Origin: an uncultured Lachnospiraceae bacterium
Lineage (GTDB): Bacteria > Bacillota > Clostridia > Lachnospirales > Lachnospiraceae
Assembly: GCA_937910785.1 (NCBI GenBank)
Contig: CALDLG010000005.1
Coordinates: forward strand, 1-7,290
DNA length: 7,290 nt
Direction of reading: 5' to 3'
The translations under genes and the position numbers were made by a program. The notes beneath the pieces were generated by a model. It saw only the letters and a program-made list of their open reading frames with translations, did not search any database and was not told the origin of the DNA. Position 1 is the first letter of the stretch. Every line of letters starts with the position of its first letter. Positions 1 to 5,691 of the stretch are shown here, in pieces.

Positions 1-519
1 AAAAACAGCAGCTATAAGGCTGCCATCCAGCCGATACATGTATACGCTCATCAATGCAAAATACGGTACATAAAATGTCAGTATGGAATTAAGTGTATCT
101 ACCATAGAGCAAGCCTCTTTTGCACCTTCATCCGCCATATTCAAATCTGTCAGAAAGCTGTTTTTTTCAAATTCTACCGGACACATTCTGCTGATTTTTT
201 TCTGTATCATTGCACAGATTCTCCCATATCCCTTCTCCCGAACCACATCCGCGTAGAAATTTACAAAACCATTTAAAATCTGACTGACTACCTGCGCACC
301 AATTAATGCGGCCGCTGCCCAAATTACAATATCCCTGCTTCCATTACCACTTACACAGACAGTAACGCTGTCAAAAAAATACTGAGTCAGGATTATAACA
401 ACCGCAAAAGAAAGTCCATGAAAAATATCGATAAAAGATAAAAGCAGATTTTCCTTCCAGATTGGTTTATAAATAAGTGGATAAGCTTTTTTAAGCGCCT
501 TCCCAAAATTACGCTTCAT
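1..519 (-). CDS. ABC exporter half-transporter, N-terminal membrane part (truncated by window edge)
   Basis: The minus-strand frame is open from an ATG at 519 to the window edge, giving the first 173 residues; the rest lies to the left. The protein begins MKRNFGKALKKAYPLIYKP, then has hydrophobic segments at about residues 31-50 and 70-90, and an FYADVVREKGY stretch followed by a long polar region. This is the layout of a type-1 ABC exporter membrane domain. The ATP-binding domain is not in view. The ATG lies inside the last codons of the upstream exporter gene, with an 11-nt overlap and a GGGGGAAG-like ribosome binding site, so translation is probably coupled. By inference the two proteins form a heterodimeric exporter. 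The substrate is unknown; peptide or drug export is most usual for such pairs. Confidence 0.92.
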   Translation of the reverse strand, partial: MKRNFGKALKKAYPLIYKPIWKENLLLSFIDIFHGLSFAVVIILTQYFFDSVTVCVSGNGSRDIVIWAAAALIGAQVVSQILNGFVNFYADVVREKGYGRICAMIQKKISRMCPVEFEKNSFLTDLNMADEGAKEACSMVDTLNSILTFYVPYFALMSVYMYRLDGSLIAAVF

Positions 520-2398
520 GCACTGTCTTCCCCCCTTCTTCCACATACCATTTGGCCTGTTCTTCATACATCTGTTTATATAATCCATTTTTTTTCATCA
601 ATGCAGAATGACATCCGGCCTCCGCAACCGTTCCATCCTCAATTACAAAAATAAAATCTGACATTTTAACAGAGGAAAGTCGATGGCTGATTAAAAGTAC
701 CGTTTTTCCCTGACTGATCTGCTGAAATTTTTCATAAATCTCACTTTCGTAGATCGGGTCCATAGATGAAGTCGGTTCATCAAGTATCCTGACAGGCTCT
801 TTGGAAAGGGCACATCTTGCCAACGCAATCTTCTGCCATTCTCCGCCCGACAAATCCTGACTGTCTGCTTTTGTTTTACCCAAAACAGTTTCTACACCAT
901 CCTTTAGTTTCTCTACTGCCTGACACACCCCGGTTTCGTTCAGAATCTTTTCCAGTTCAATCTCAGAAACATTGTCTTTCCTTCCGATAGTCACATTTTC
1001 CCTCACACTGACCGGATATCTGGCAAAATCCTGAAATACATTAGAAAAGAAGCTTTTATCAAGTTTCCGTATATCTTCGCCATTGATCAGAATTTTCCCT
1101 TCATACTCCTGATACAGTCCGTTCATCAATTTAATAATTGTGGTTTTTCCGGCTCCATTTGCTCCCACAAGAGCATATTTTTTACCAGCCTGAATCTGAA
1201 ACGAAAGATTATTTAAAATGTTATGCTCAGTGCCCGGATATTTGAAGGAAACATTTTGAAATTCCAATGTACTAAAACTGCCAATTTCCATCATCTTTCT
1301 TTCGGAGTCTTTGCTTTCTTCCAATGCAAAAACTTCACTGAGATCTTTAAAATACTGATTATACCAGGCAGTTCGGTCAATACTGTAGGTCAAATCCCAG
1401 GACATATTCTGCGCAATTCCAAATACCGCACCGGTCAGAGCCATAAACATACCAAAGCTGATTCTTCCGCTTAAAGTTAACGGTATCGTTACAGCCAGAA
1501 AAAATGCTGATATCAGGATTACTGCCATGCTCCCGGCTTTCATTTTCAGGAACCATTTTAATCGTACCTTAGTTGTATGTTTCCGCACCTTTTCATACTG
1601 CTGCAAATACTTTTCCCTATATTCCTGTTGATAACCAAACAGTGTTCGTTCATCCACATATTCCCGGTTTTTAAGCATTTCATTATAATATTCATTGATC
1701 CTTTCAGCCCTGGTCACCTCAGCCCGTGCATCATAATTTTCAGCGCCGCTTTTCATGGCAGCCCGGAAACAGGGAATCGAAACAGCCAGAATCGCAAATG
1801 AAAGCCACCAGACCTGACTGAACATGATGACCAGAATTCCAACTACCTTTATCATCAGCTCCAGCAAGCTTAACAGGCTGCTGTAAGCTTGCCGCACCTG
1901 GACTTCTATGTTCGTATTGACGCGGGATATTTTATCCCGCATTGCCCCGTTTTCCATATCTTCATATTTCAGGCAGCTGATTTTTTCTACCAGCTGCGGT
2001 TTTAATTCAGCTCTCAACCGTATTTCCATATGTTGTTCAAGAAGTTCTGTCAGACTTTTTGAACTCCATCTGTAAGCGACAAGCGCCACCAGAAAAAATA
2101 GAAGGAGCAATATTTTTTTATTTTGTATACCCATTGTTTTGGTCAATGTAACCTGATCCACAAACGCGGCAATCAGCACTGTCTGCAAACCTGGAACCAG
2201 CGCCTGAAGAAATCTCAGGACAAAAAACAGACTTGCTGCTGCAGAATCTACTTTAAATACAATTTTCACTGCATTCAATACATATAGTTTTTTCATATAT
2301 TTTGTCATTCCTTTCGCTTTGCTCAAGGCACAAACAAGCTCTATTGCATTTCCACTGTTGTTTAAGATAACATAACTTAATGTCATATACCACCTCAC
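509..2398 (-). CDS. ABC exporter with fused membrane and ATP-binding domains
   Basis: A full-length half-transporter of 629 residues if started at the GTG at 2398. About six membrane segments lie between residues 55 and 335, followed by a complete ATPase domain. Visible motifs are Walker A GANGAGKTT (412-420), Q-loop VFQDF (Q456), signature LSGGE (516-520), Walker B ending ILDEP (D540, E541), D-loop SSMD and H-loop ISHR (H572). Catalysis therefore looks intact. There is no C39 peptidase domain, so it is not a processing bacteriocin exporter. The start is uncertain. An ATG at 2386 has GAGGTG 4 nt upstream and is the best-supported start. ATGs at 2308 and 2296 would remove about 30 N-terminal residues that look unlike a usual exporter N-terminus. 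It overlaps the next exporter gene and follows a terminator-like hairpin, so its expression may depend on read-through. Confidence 0.96.
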   Translation of the reverse strand: MRWYMTLSYVILNNSGNAIELVCALSKAKGMTKYMKKLYVLNAVKIVFKVDSAAASLFFVLRFLQALVPGLQTVLIAAFVDQVTLTKTMGIQNKKILLLLFFLVALVAYRWSSKSLTELLEQHMEIRLRAELKPQLVEKISCLKYEDMENGAMRDKISRVNTNIEVQVRQAYSSLLSLLELMIKVVGILVIMFSQVWWLSFAILAVSIPCFRAAMKSGAENYDARAEVTRAERINEYYNEMLKNREYVDERTLFGYQQEYREKYLQQYEKVRKHTTKVRLKWFLKMKAGSMAVILISAFFLAVTIPLTLSGRISFGMFMALTGAVFGIAQNMSWDLTYSIDRTAWYNQYFKDLSEVFALEESKDSERKMMEIGSFSTLEFQNVSFKYPGTEHNILNNLSFQIQAGKKYALVGANGAGKTTIIKLMNGLYQEYEGKILINGEDIRKLDKSFFSNVFQDFARYPVSVRENVTIGRKDNVSEIELEKILNETGVCQAVEKLKDGVETVLGKTKADSQDLSGGEWQKIALARCALSKEPVRILDEPTSSMDPIYESEIYEKFQQISQGKTVLLISHRLSSVKMSDFIFVIEDGTVAEAGCHSALMKKNGLYKQMYEEQAKWYVEEGGKTVHEA

Positions 2399-2408
2399 GT
2401 ATTTTTAT

Positions 2409-2444
2409 AAAAAAATATGAGCCAATACCGGGTATCAGCTCATA
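2409..2444 (-). terminator. Terminator or attenuator between the HTH gene and the exporters
   Basis: In minus-strand RNA, UAUGAGC pairs with GCUCAUA, then UG pairs with UG through two G-U wobbles, then AUAC pairs with GUAU around a CCG loop. This gives 13 continuous pairs, followed at once by seven U residues. On the plus strand the wobble positions become C/A mismatches and no T-run follows, so the element works in the minus direction. It starts 3 nt after the stop codon of the HTH gene and ends about 10 nt before the exporter start region. It could end the HTH transcript or meter read-through into the exporters. Confidence 0.75.
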
Positions 2445-2447
2445 ACA

Positions 2448-2717
2448 TTACTTATTCATTTTTCTTAAAATACGCTGTATGCTCTTTTCTGACAGATAAT
2501 ATTTGCAGGCTAATTCTGAGATTTTACTTCCGGAAAGATAATCCATGTAAATTTGCCGGTTGCGTGTCAGAAGTTCCTGCTTAATCTGTGTGCCTGCACC
2601 CCATGCCTGCCTGTTAGCCGGCTTACGCGGGATATATATATTTTCCCCATCAACATACTGCTGTATCAATTCAATCACTTCAACGGGCAGAATTTCTTCT
2701 GCTCTTATATAGCCCAT
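2448..2717 (-). CDS. CD3324-family small helix-turn-helix protein
   Basis: An 89-residue protein with the features I recall for the CD3324 family: MGYIRAEEILP at the start, a central QQYVDGENIYIPRK, then WGAGTQIKQELLTRNRQIY, and a C-terminal YYLSEKSIQRILRK. The last part looks like a helix-turn-helix recognition region (about residues 66-86). The ATG at 2717 has a strong AGGAGG 5 nt upstream, which settles the start. It is probably a cytoplasmic DNA-binding regulator, although I know of no established target for the family. It is the first gene after a good promoter and a long leader, and it precedes an ABC exporter pair separated by a terminator-like hairpin. A role in regulating those exporters, or itself, is inference from position. 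Confidence 0.85.
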   Translation of the reverse strand: MGYIRAEEILPVEVIELIQQYVDGENIYIPRKPANRQAWGAGTQIKQELLTRNRQIYMDYLSGSKISELACKYYLSEKSIQRILRKMNK

Positions 2718-2746
2718 GTCTGCCTCCTAAACAAATATTTTCAGGA

Positions 2747-2835
2747 ATAGCATCGGCTATGTCAATCTAAAAAACGCAAAGATGAACCGTCAGGCGCCAG
2801 TATCCGTAGTCTTTTATTGCAATAGCCAGTGCTAT
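2747..2835 (-). repeat. Paired CATAGC-N4-GCTATT elements in the leader
   Basis: Two copies (2835-2822 and 2760-2747 on the minus strand, centres 75 bp apart) each form a small hairpin, ATAGC-N4-GCTAT. They can also pair with each other: ATAGCA-N2-GGCTAT against ATAGCC-N2-TGCTAT gives 13 of 14 pairs, counting one G-U. The local and long-range forms are mutually exclusive. The second element ends about 19 nt before the AGGAGG of the CD3324-like gene. They could act as an RNA switch or as two DNA operator sites. Confidence 0.5.
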
Positions 2836-2862
2836 GCAGACATAACGTATCTTCTCATACAC
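2767..2862 (-). CDS. Possible 31-residue leader ORF (weak)
   Basis: A GTG at 2862 opens 31 codons ending in TAG at 2767, inside the transcribed leader of the CD3324-like gene. An AGGGG lies 4 nt upstream of the GTG, which is tight but usable. The peptide has a hydrophobic middle (CIALAIAI) and aromatic residues later (DYGYWRL). An overlapping alternative ATG at 2858 would encode only 8 residues. The ORF covers the first of two hairpin-forming elements in the leader, so its translation could influence folding. Nothing in the sequence proves translation, and it may be chance. Confidence 0.2.
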   Translation of the reverse strand: MYEKIRYVCIALAIAIKDYGYWRLTVHLCVF

Positions 2863-2894
2863 CAATCCCCTCTTTCTCTTTGAAATTCCTTTAT

Positions 2895-2923
2895 ATCATA
2901 ACAATATTCTGATTGGAAATCAA
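2895..2923 (-). promoter_or_regulatory. Sigma-A type promoter for the CD3324-like gene
   Basis: Read on the minus strand, TTGATT (2923-2918) is followed after exactly 17 nt by TATGAT (2900-2895). Both are one or two bases from the TTGACA/TATAAT consensus. The predicted start of transcription is near 2888, leaving a leader of roughly 170 nt before the ATG at 2717. Confidence 0.65.
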
Positions 2924-3012
2924 CTATTTTACTTGCTTAAATGAATCATTGGTACTTTCATAAAACGATGTAATTACCTTTTTCCCCGGTTCCTGCATTT
3001 AACCGTCCTTTG

Positions 3013-3047
3013 TTTTTCGCAACTTCAGGTTGCCAAAAAGAACTTCA
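3013..3047. repeat. Hairpin with overlapping AACTTCA direct repeat
   Basis: GCAAC-TTCAG-GTTGC (3019-3033) is flanked by TTTTT before and AAAAA after, which extends the dyad across one C/C mismatch. AACTTCA occurs at 3021-3027 and again at 3041-3047, exactly 20 bp apart. Neither strand has a T-run after the stem, so this is not a normal terminator. It lies about 60-90 bp upstream of the XRE gene and may be a binding site. Confidence 0.35.
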
Positions 3048-3069
3048 AAATTGGTGGTAAACCGGCTTA

Positions 3070-3085
3070 TTATTATGTACAATAA
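3070..3085 (+). promoter_or_regulatory. Likely -10 region and operator dyad of the XRE gene
   Basis: TTATT-ATGTAC-AATAA is a dyad with five perfect arm pairs. It contains TACAAT (3078-3083), a plausible -10 element about 26 bp before the ATG at 3110. No good -35 is seen at 17 bp. Overlap of a dyad with the -10 is common for self-regulated XRE repressors; binding here is inferred. Confidence 0.35.
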
Positions 3086-3109
3086 AATACATCAATCGGA
3101 GGTAGCCAT

Positions 3110-3727
3110 ATGAAATTATCAGAAAAAATAATAGAATTAAGAAAACGGAATGGAATGACACAGGAAGAACTTGCTGCTATTTGCAATGTAAGCCGACAAT
3201 CCATTTCCAAATGGGAGGCAGATATTGCATTGCCGGAAACAGAAAAATTATTGATATTAGGAAATTTGTTTCATGTATCAATGGATGTTTTATTAAAGGA
3301 TGAACTGACAGTTAATGCGATAAAGCCAACTCAAAGCTGTGGCAGTAACACAGTCAAGGAAAAAGAAACGGAAATTTTTGAGGGAATCCTGATTAAAGAA
3401 AGCATCAACGATGAAAATGTAATTGATTTCTTAAATATAAACAAAATTGAGTTGTGGCATACAAGAGGCAAGCCTAAATATTGGACAGTTCTCTTTTTTA
3501 CAAGCAGCCAAAAAGATTTACCCGAATTATTTTCAAAAGTTATGCGATCCAATCCCGATAACGGTGAAAACTGGTTTGTGGATTTCAAAGGGGGGAATAA
3601 AAAATATGTCGTATTCAAAGATAAAGTCTTAAAGTACCGGATCGGAAACCGGGCAGAAAAAGAGCTTGTATGTTCTGAATGCCGGAAAATGGGTATTCCG
3701 GACGAACAAATGAATTGGGCAGAATAA
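3110..3727 (+). CDS. XRE-family transcriptional regulator with an unassigned C-terminal domain
   Basis: A 205-residue protein. Residues 1-63 are a classic Cro/CI-type helix-turn-helix: KIIELRKRNGMTQEELAAIC, then NVSRQSISKWEAD, then ALPETEKLLILGNLFHVSMD. This domain binds DNA. After a polar linker (about 66-85), residues 86-205 form a second domain that I do not assign to a named family. It has WHTRGKPKYWTVLFF, a run of alternating hydrophobic residues suggesting beta strands (NKKYVVFKDKVLKYRI), and a CSEC pair near the end. The C-terminal domain may sense a ligand, which is an inference. The start is firm: GGAGG sits 7 nt before the ATG. It leads a three-gene plus-strand operon and probably controls its own promoter through the dyad at 3070-3085. 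Confidence 0.93.
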   Translation: MKLSEKIIELRKRNGMTQEELAAICNVSRQSISKWEADIALPETEKLLILGNLFHVSMDVLLKDELTVNAIKPTQSCGSNTVKEKETEIFEGILIKESINDENVIDFLNINKIELWHTRGKPKYWTVLFFTSSQKDLPELFSKVMRSNPDNGENWFVDFKGGNKKYVVFKDKVLKYRIGNRAEKELVCSECRKMGIPDEQMNWAE

Positions 3728-3734
3728 GTGGACA

Positions 3735-3780
3735 GGTTGAAAATTTTTTCAACCGCAAATTTGCGCCTTGCGGACCAAGG
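3735..3780. repeat. Three abutting inverted repeats between XRE and hydrolase genes
   Basis: GGTTGAAAA-TT-TTTTCAACC (3735-3754) is a perfect 9-bp inverted repeat. It shares its last base with the perfect palindrome CGCAAATTTGCG (3754-3765). Next is CCTTG-CGGAC-CAAGG (3766-3780). An alternative stem, CCGCAA (3753-3758) with TTGCGG (3768-3773), competes with the last two. The 46 bp are almost wholly self-complementary. It starts 8 nt after the XRE stop codon and lies upstream of the hydrolase start. It resembles a small REP- or MITE-like element or an intercistronic RNA structure; there is no protein-coding reason for it. Confidence 0.7.
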
Positions 3781-3814
3781 TTCGCAGGCAGAGAAAGGCA
3801 TGGGGATTAAATCT

Positions 3815-4372
3815 ATGAAAGCATTATTAACTTCAGCAGGACTTGAAACAGAAGAAATTCAGTCATATTTTATGAGTTTATTAAGTAAAGATGTCACTTT
3901 GGTAAAAGCATTGTTTATTCCTGCGGCGGCGATCGATGCGGATGCGATTGCCGTATTACCGAAGTGCATGAACGATTTGTTGAAATGCGGCATTAAGAAG
4001 GAAAATATAAAGGTATATGATTTGCATACAGGAATGAGCTTTGATGAGCTTCTGCAATATGATGTCGTTTATCTCTGCGGAGGGAATACGCGATATCTGC
4101 TAAGCAGAATTAACGAGACAGATTTTGATAAAGTTCTGAAAAAATACATGCAGGATGATAAAATTGTCTTAGGCGTAAGCGCAGGAAGTATCATATTTGC
4201 AAACAATCATCCGGAGAATCTGGGACTGATCAATACAAAGCTGGACGTACATTGTGCAGAGGGAGACAAAACAGGAAAAGTCGATTATCCGATAAAAGAC
4301 AACATTCGATTAACGGATGCCACCGCCCTTGTAATTCGGGATTTTCCAAACAGCATAGAGATCATTGGATGA
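3815..4372 (+). CDS. S51 peptidase / PepE-like serine hydrolase (class-I glutamine amidotransferase fold)
   Basis: A 185-residue protein from the ATG at 3815, which has GGGGA 8 nt upstream. The frame is open back to a GTG at 3728, but that stretch is the palindrome cluster and precedes the family's normal MKALLTSAGL start, so I exclude it. Residues 84-95 (DVVYLCGGNTRY) match the oxyanion/GGNT region of dipeptidase E. G-V-S-A-G-S (120-125) is the nucleophile elbow, with S122 as the catalytic serine. H146 in LDVHC is the likely catalytic histidine. PepE cleaves Asp-X dipeptides in the cytoplasm, but this branch is shorter than typical PepE (about 210-230) and its substrate is unknown. It sits second in the XRE operon, 12 nt before the DUF2461 gene. 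Confidence 0.9.
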   Translation: MKALLTSAGLETEEIQSYFMSLLSKDVTLVKALFIPAAAIDADAIAVLPKCMNDLLKCGIKKENIKVYDLHTGMSFDELLQYDVVYLCGGNTRYLLSRINETDFDKVLKKYMQDDKIVLGVSAGSIIFANNHPENLGLINTKLDVHCAEGDKTGKVDYPIKDNIRLTDATALVIRDFPNSIEIIG

Positions 4373-4384
4373 GAGGGAAGAAAA

Positions 4385-5047
4385 ATGTTCCAGGGATTTA
4401 ACGATTCAACCATAAAATACTTTGAGGCAATTAAACAGGAAAACAGTAAAAGTATTTTTACGGAAAATAACATATATTATCTGGAAGGTGTAAAATATCC
4501 TTTGGAACAACTATATTATGAGTTATATGACTATTTTGGCGGACTTGATACCGATTTATTAAGTTCTGAAAGAAGATGTATTTCCTCTGCTTATAATGAC
4601 GCCCGTTTTTGTAACGGCAAACCTATGAAAGAATATTTTTATATTCGTTTCAAATTAAACAGAGCATCAAAGAAAAATGAAGTTGGATTTTTCTTTGATG
4701 CGTCATTAGACGGATATAAGTTTGGACTGAATATTTATCACATGAACGCGGGCGGAATGGAAAAAATCAGGCAGTATATGCTTTGTAACAAACGAAATTC
4801 CACTAAGATTATAAAGGAATTCAACGAAGCAAATCTATTGGATGTACGCGGAGAAAAATATGTAAAAAGCTGCTATCCAAATGAAAATAAGGTATTACGG
4901 GAATGGTTAGAACATAAAACCCTTTCTTACATTCATGAAGAATCGCTTAACCAGACGTTTTATGACAGGAAACTGTTAAATACTGTTCTTTGCGCTTTTG
5001 ACAGTGTAAAAAATGTATATATGATGTTAAAGGAAGCGTTAGCGTGA
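4385..5047 (+). CDS. DUF2461-family protein
   Basis: A 220-residue soluble protein. The opening MFQGFNDSTIKYFEAIKQEN matches the typical start of DUF2461 (TIGR02453): an MFxGF motif followed by a phenylalanine- and asparagine-rich stretch. Later parts fit the family's middle and end (the region with YIRFKLNR and GFFFDASLDGYKFGLNIYH, and the C-terminal helix). There is no signal peptide or membrane segment. The biochemical function of the family is unknown. The start has GAGGGA about 7 nt upstream. It is the last gene of the plus-strand operon, 12 nt after the hydrolase stop, and its stop codon overlaps the terminator stem. The gene is visibly AT-rich compared with the agr block that follows. 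Confidence 0.88.
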   Translation: MFQGFNDSTIKYFEAIKQENSKSIFTENNIYYLEGVKYPLEQLYYELYDYFGGLDTDLLSSERRCISSAYNDARFCNGKPMKEYFYIRFKLNRASKKNEVGFFFDASLDGYKFGLNIYHMNAGGMEKIRQYMLCNKRNSTKIIKEFNEANLLDVRGEKYVKSCYPNENKVLREWLEHKTLSYIHEESLNQTFYDRKLLNTVLCAFDSVKNVYMMLKEALA

Positions 5048-5076
5048 GGAGTCTCTGATCAGGCTCCTCCTCTTTT
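5046..5076 (+). terminator. Terminator of the XRE-hydrolase-DUF2461 operon
   Basis: GAGGAGTCT (5046-5054) pairs with AGGCTCCTC (5061-5069) over nine pairs, one of them G-U, around a CTGATC loop. It is followed by CTCTTTT. The stem begins within the DUF2461 stop codon. On the minus strand the hairpin exists, but what follows is not a T-run, so it is at best a weak terminator for the convergent FHA gene, which ends at 5093. Confidence 0.75.
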
Positions 5077-5092
5077 AGAAACAGCACTTCTC

Positions 5093-5515
5093 TCAACGTA
5101 TCCTGATGGAAGCAAGTCCCAGATAGATAATATCGTTTTTCTCTACTTTGCAGGGTTTTCTGGAAGATACGCGGTATTGATCACCTTCCCCGCCGCGTTG
5201 TATTCTCGTTCCGTTCTCACTGTCCAGATCTTCTATATACCAACTGCCGTTACAGTAATTCATAACCGCATGTTTCCTGTCGATGGTGCCCGCATAATCC
5301 GTATTTCTCAAATTGATATCCACCTGATTTTCGCCTTCATTCCTACCGAAAACAATAGATGTTTTCCCGTATATATCCCATACCGCAGTTACGCTTTTTT
5401 CTTCCTCCAGAAGAAGCAGGATGGAGCTTCCGTTTATTTTCTTCCTGACAAACCGTTTGGCTTTCCCGGCATCCAGAACAGCCAGAATGAAAAATACAAT
5501 CGCCGTTATTCCCAT
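5093..5515 (-). CDS. Membrane-anchored FHA-domain protein
   Basis: A 140-residue protein from the ATG at 5515. Residues 2-17 are a membrane helix followed by a basic patch (GKAKRFVRKK), which places the rest in the cytoplasm. Residues 45-140 are a forkhead-associated domain, which normally binds phosphothreonine. Visible marks are FGR (57-58), the D-R-K-H turn (79-82), WYIEDLDSENGT (N101, G102, T103) and IIYLG near the end. In most FHA domains the turn reads SRxH, and the serine contacts the phosphate. Here it is aspartate, so phosphopeptide binding may be altered or lost. The start is uncertain: AGGAGG (5539-5534) is 18 nt away, which is too far, and the frame continues upstream without a standard start. 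It is the last gene of the agr block; partners are unknown. Confidence 0.82.
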   Translation of the reverse strand: MGITAIVFFILAVLDAGKAKRFVRKKINGSSILLLLEEEKSVTAVWDIYGKTSIVFGRNEGENQVDINLRNTDYAGTIDRKHAVMNYCNGSWYIEDLDSENGTRIQRGGEGDQYRVSSRKPCKVEKNDIIYLGLASIRIR

Positions 5516-5526
5516 TATGAAAAGAC

Positions 5527-5616
5527 TTATCCACCTCCTTCTCCTGATAAAAGCCAGTCTGCGTATTCCAGTGCATTTTCCGGCACTGCTGTCCGGAAAA
5601 ACGTATATCCGTCCAC
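5527..5616 (-). CDS. Short coding-like ORF between agrD and the FHA gene (uncertain)
   Basis: A frame runs from just after the agrD stop, in phase with agrD, to TAA at 5527, for 54 sense codons. Its composition looks protein-like (for example VDGYTFFRTAVPENALEYAD), while the other frames look less so. There is no ATG. The best internal start is GTG at 5616 with GGAGG about 9 nt upstream, giving 29 residues. The stretch ends 11 nt before the FHA ATG. A -1 shift near its end would join it to the FHA frame, adding RRRRWISLF to the membrane helix. It could be a small protein, a decayed gene or the displaced N-terminus of the FHA protein. I do not recognise it. Confidence 0.3.
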   Translation of the reverse strand: MDGYTFFRTAVPENALEYADWLLSGEGGG

Positions 5617-5691
5617 CCGAACAGCCCTCCGTACAATATGCGGAATGCTTCCTGTAAGCCCGGCAATATTCAGTTTTTTTGCGAAATGCCT

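Larger units (their letters stand above)
2718..3109. other. Divergent intergenic region (392 bp)
   Basis: This region separates the minus-strand HTH/exporter block from the plus-strand XRE operon. It holds a minus-strand promoter (2895-2923), a minus-strand leader with two CATAGC-N4-GCTATT elements and a possible 31-codon ORF (2767-2862), a hairpin with flanking repeats (3013-3047), and a dyad over the likely -10 of the XRE gene (3070-3085). A small perfect odd dyad, AATGA-A-TCATT, lies at 2940-2950. From about 2951 to 3010 I see nothing I can interpret. Confidence 0.8.

Noticed and set aside
2822..2836. Riboswitch or T-box upstream of the CD3324-like gene
   Set aside because: The hairpins do not match any riboswitch or T-box pattern I know, and there is no specifier loop, T-box sequence or terminator in the leader.
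3331..3801. A 156-codon minus-strand frame
   Set aside because: It is antisense to the XRE gene, is serine/phenylalanine-rich as expected for a shadow, and runs through the palindrome cluster.
3728..3814. N-terminal extension of the hydrolase from a GTG at 3728
   Set aside because: The stretch is the inverted-repeat cluster, and the family's conserved start (MKALLTSAGL) begins at 3815. The GTG directly abuts the XRE stop without a ribosome binding site.
5046..5069. Strong bidirectional terminator serving the FHA gene as well
   Set aside because: On the minus strand the hairpin is not followed by a run of T residues, so only plus-strand function is supported.
5343..5666. A 107-codon minus-strand frame starting at TTG, overlapping the FHA gene
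   Set aside because: It overlaps the FHA-coding region in another frame, its later part is cysteine- and arginine-rich and unlike a protein, and no ribosome binding site precedes the TTG.
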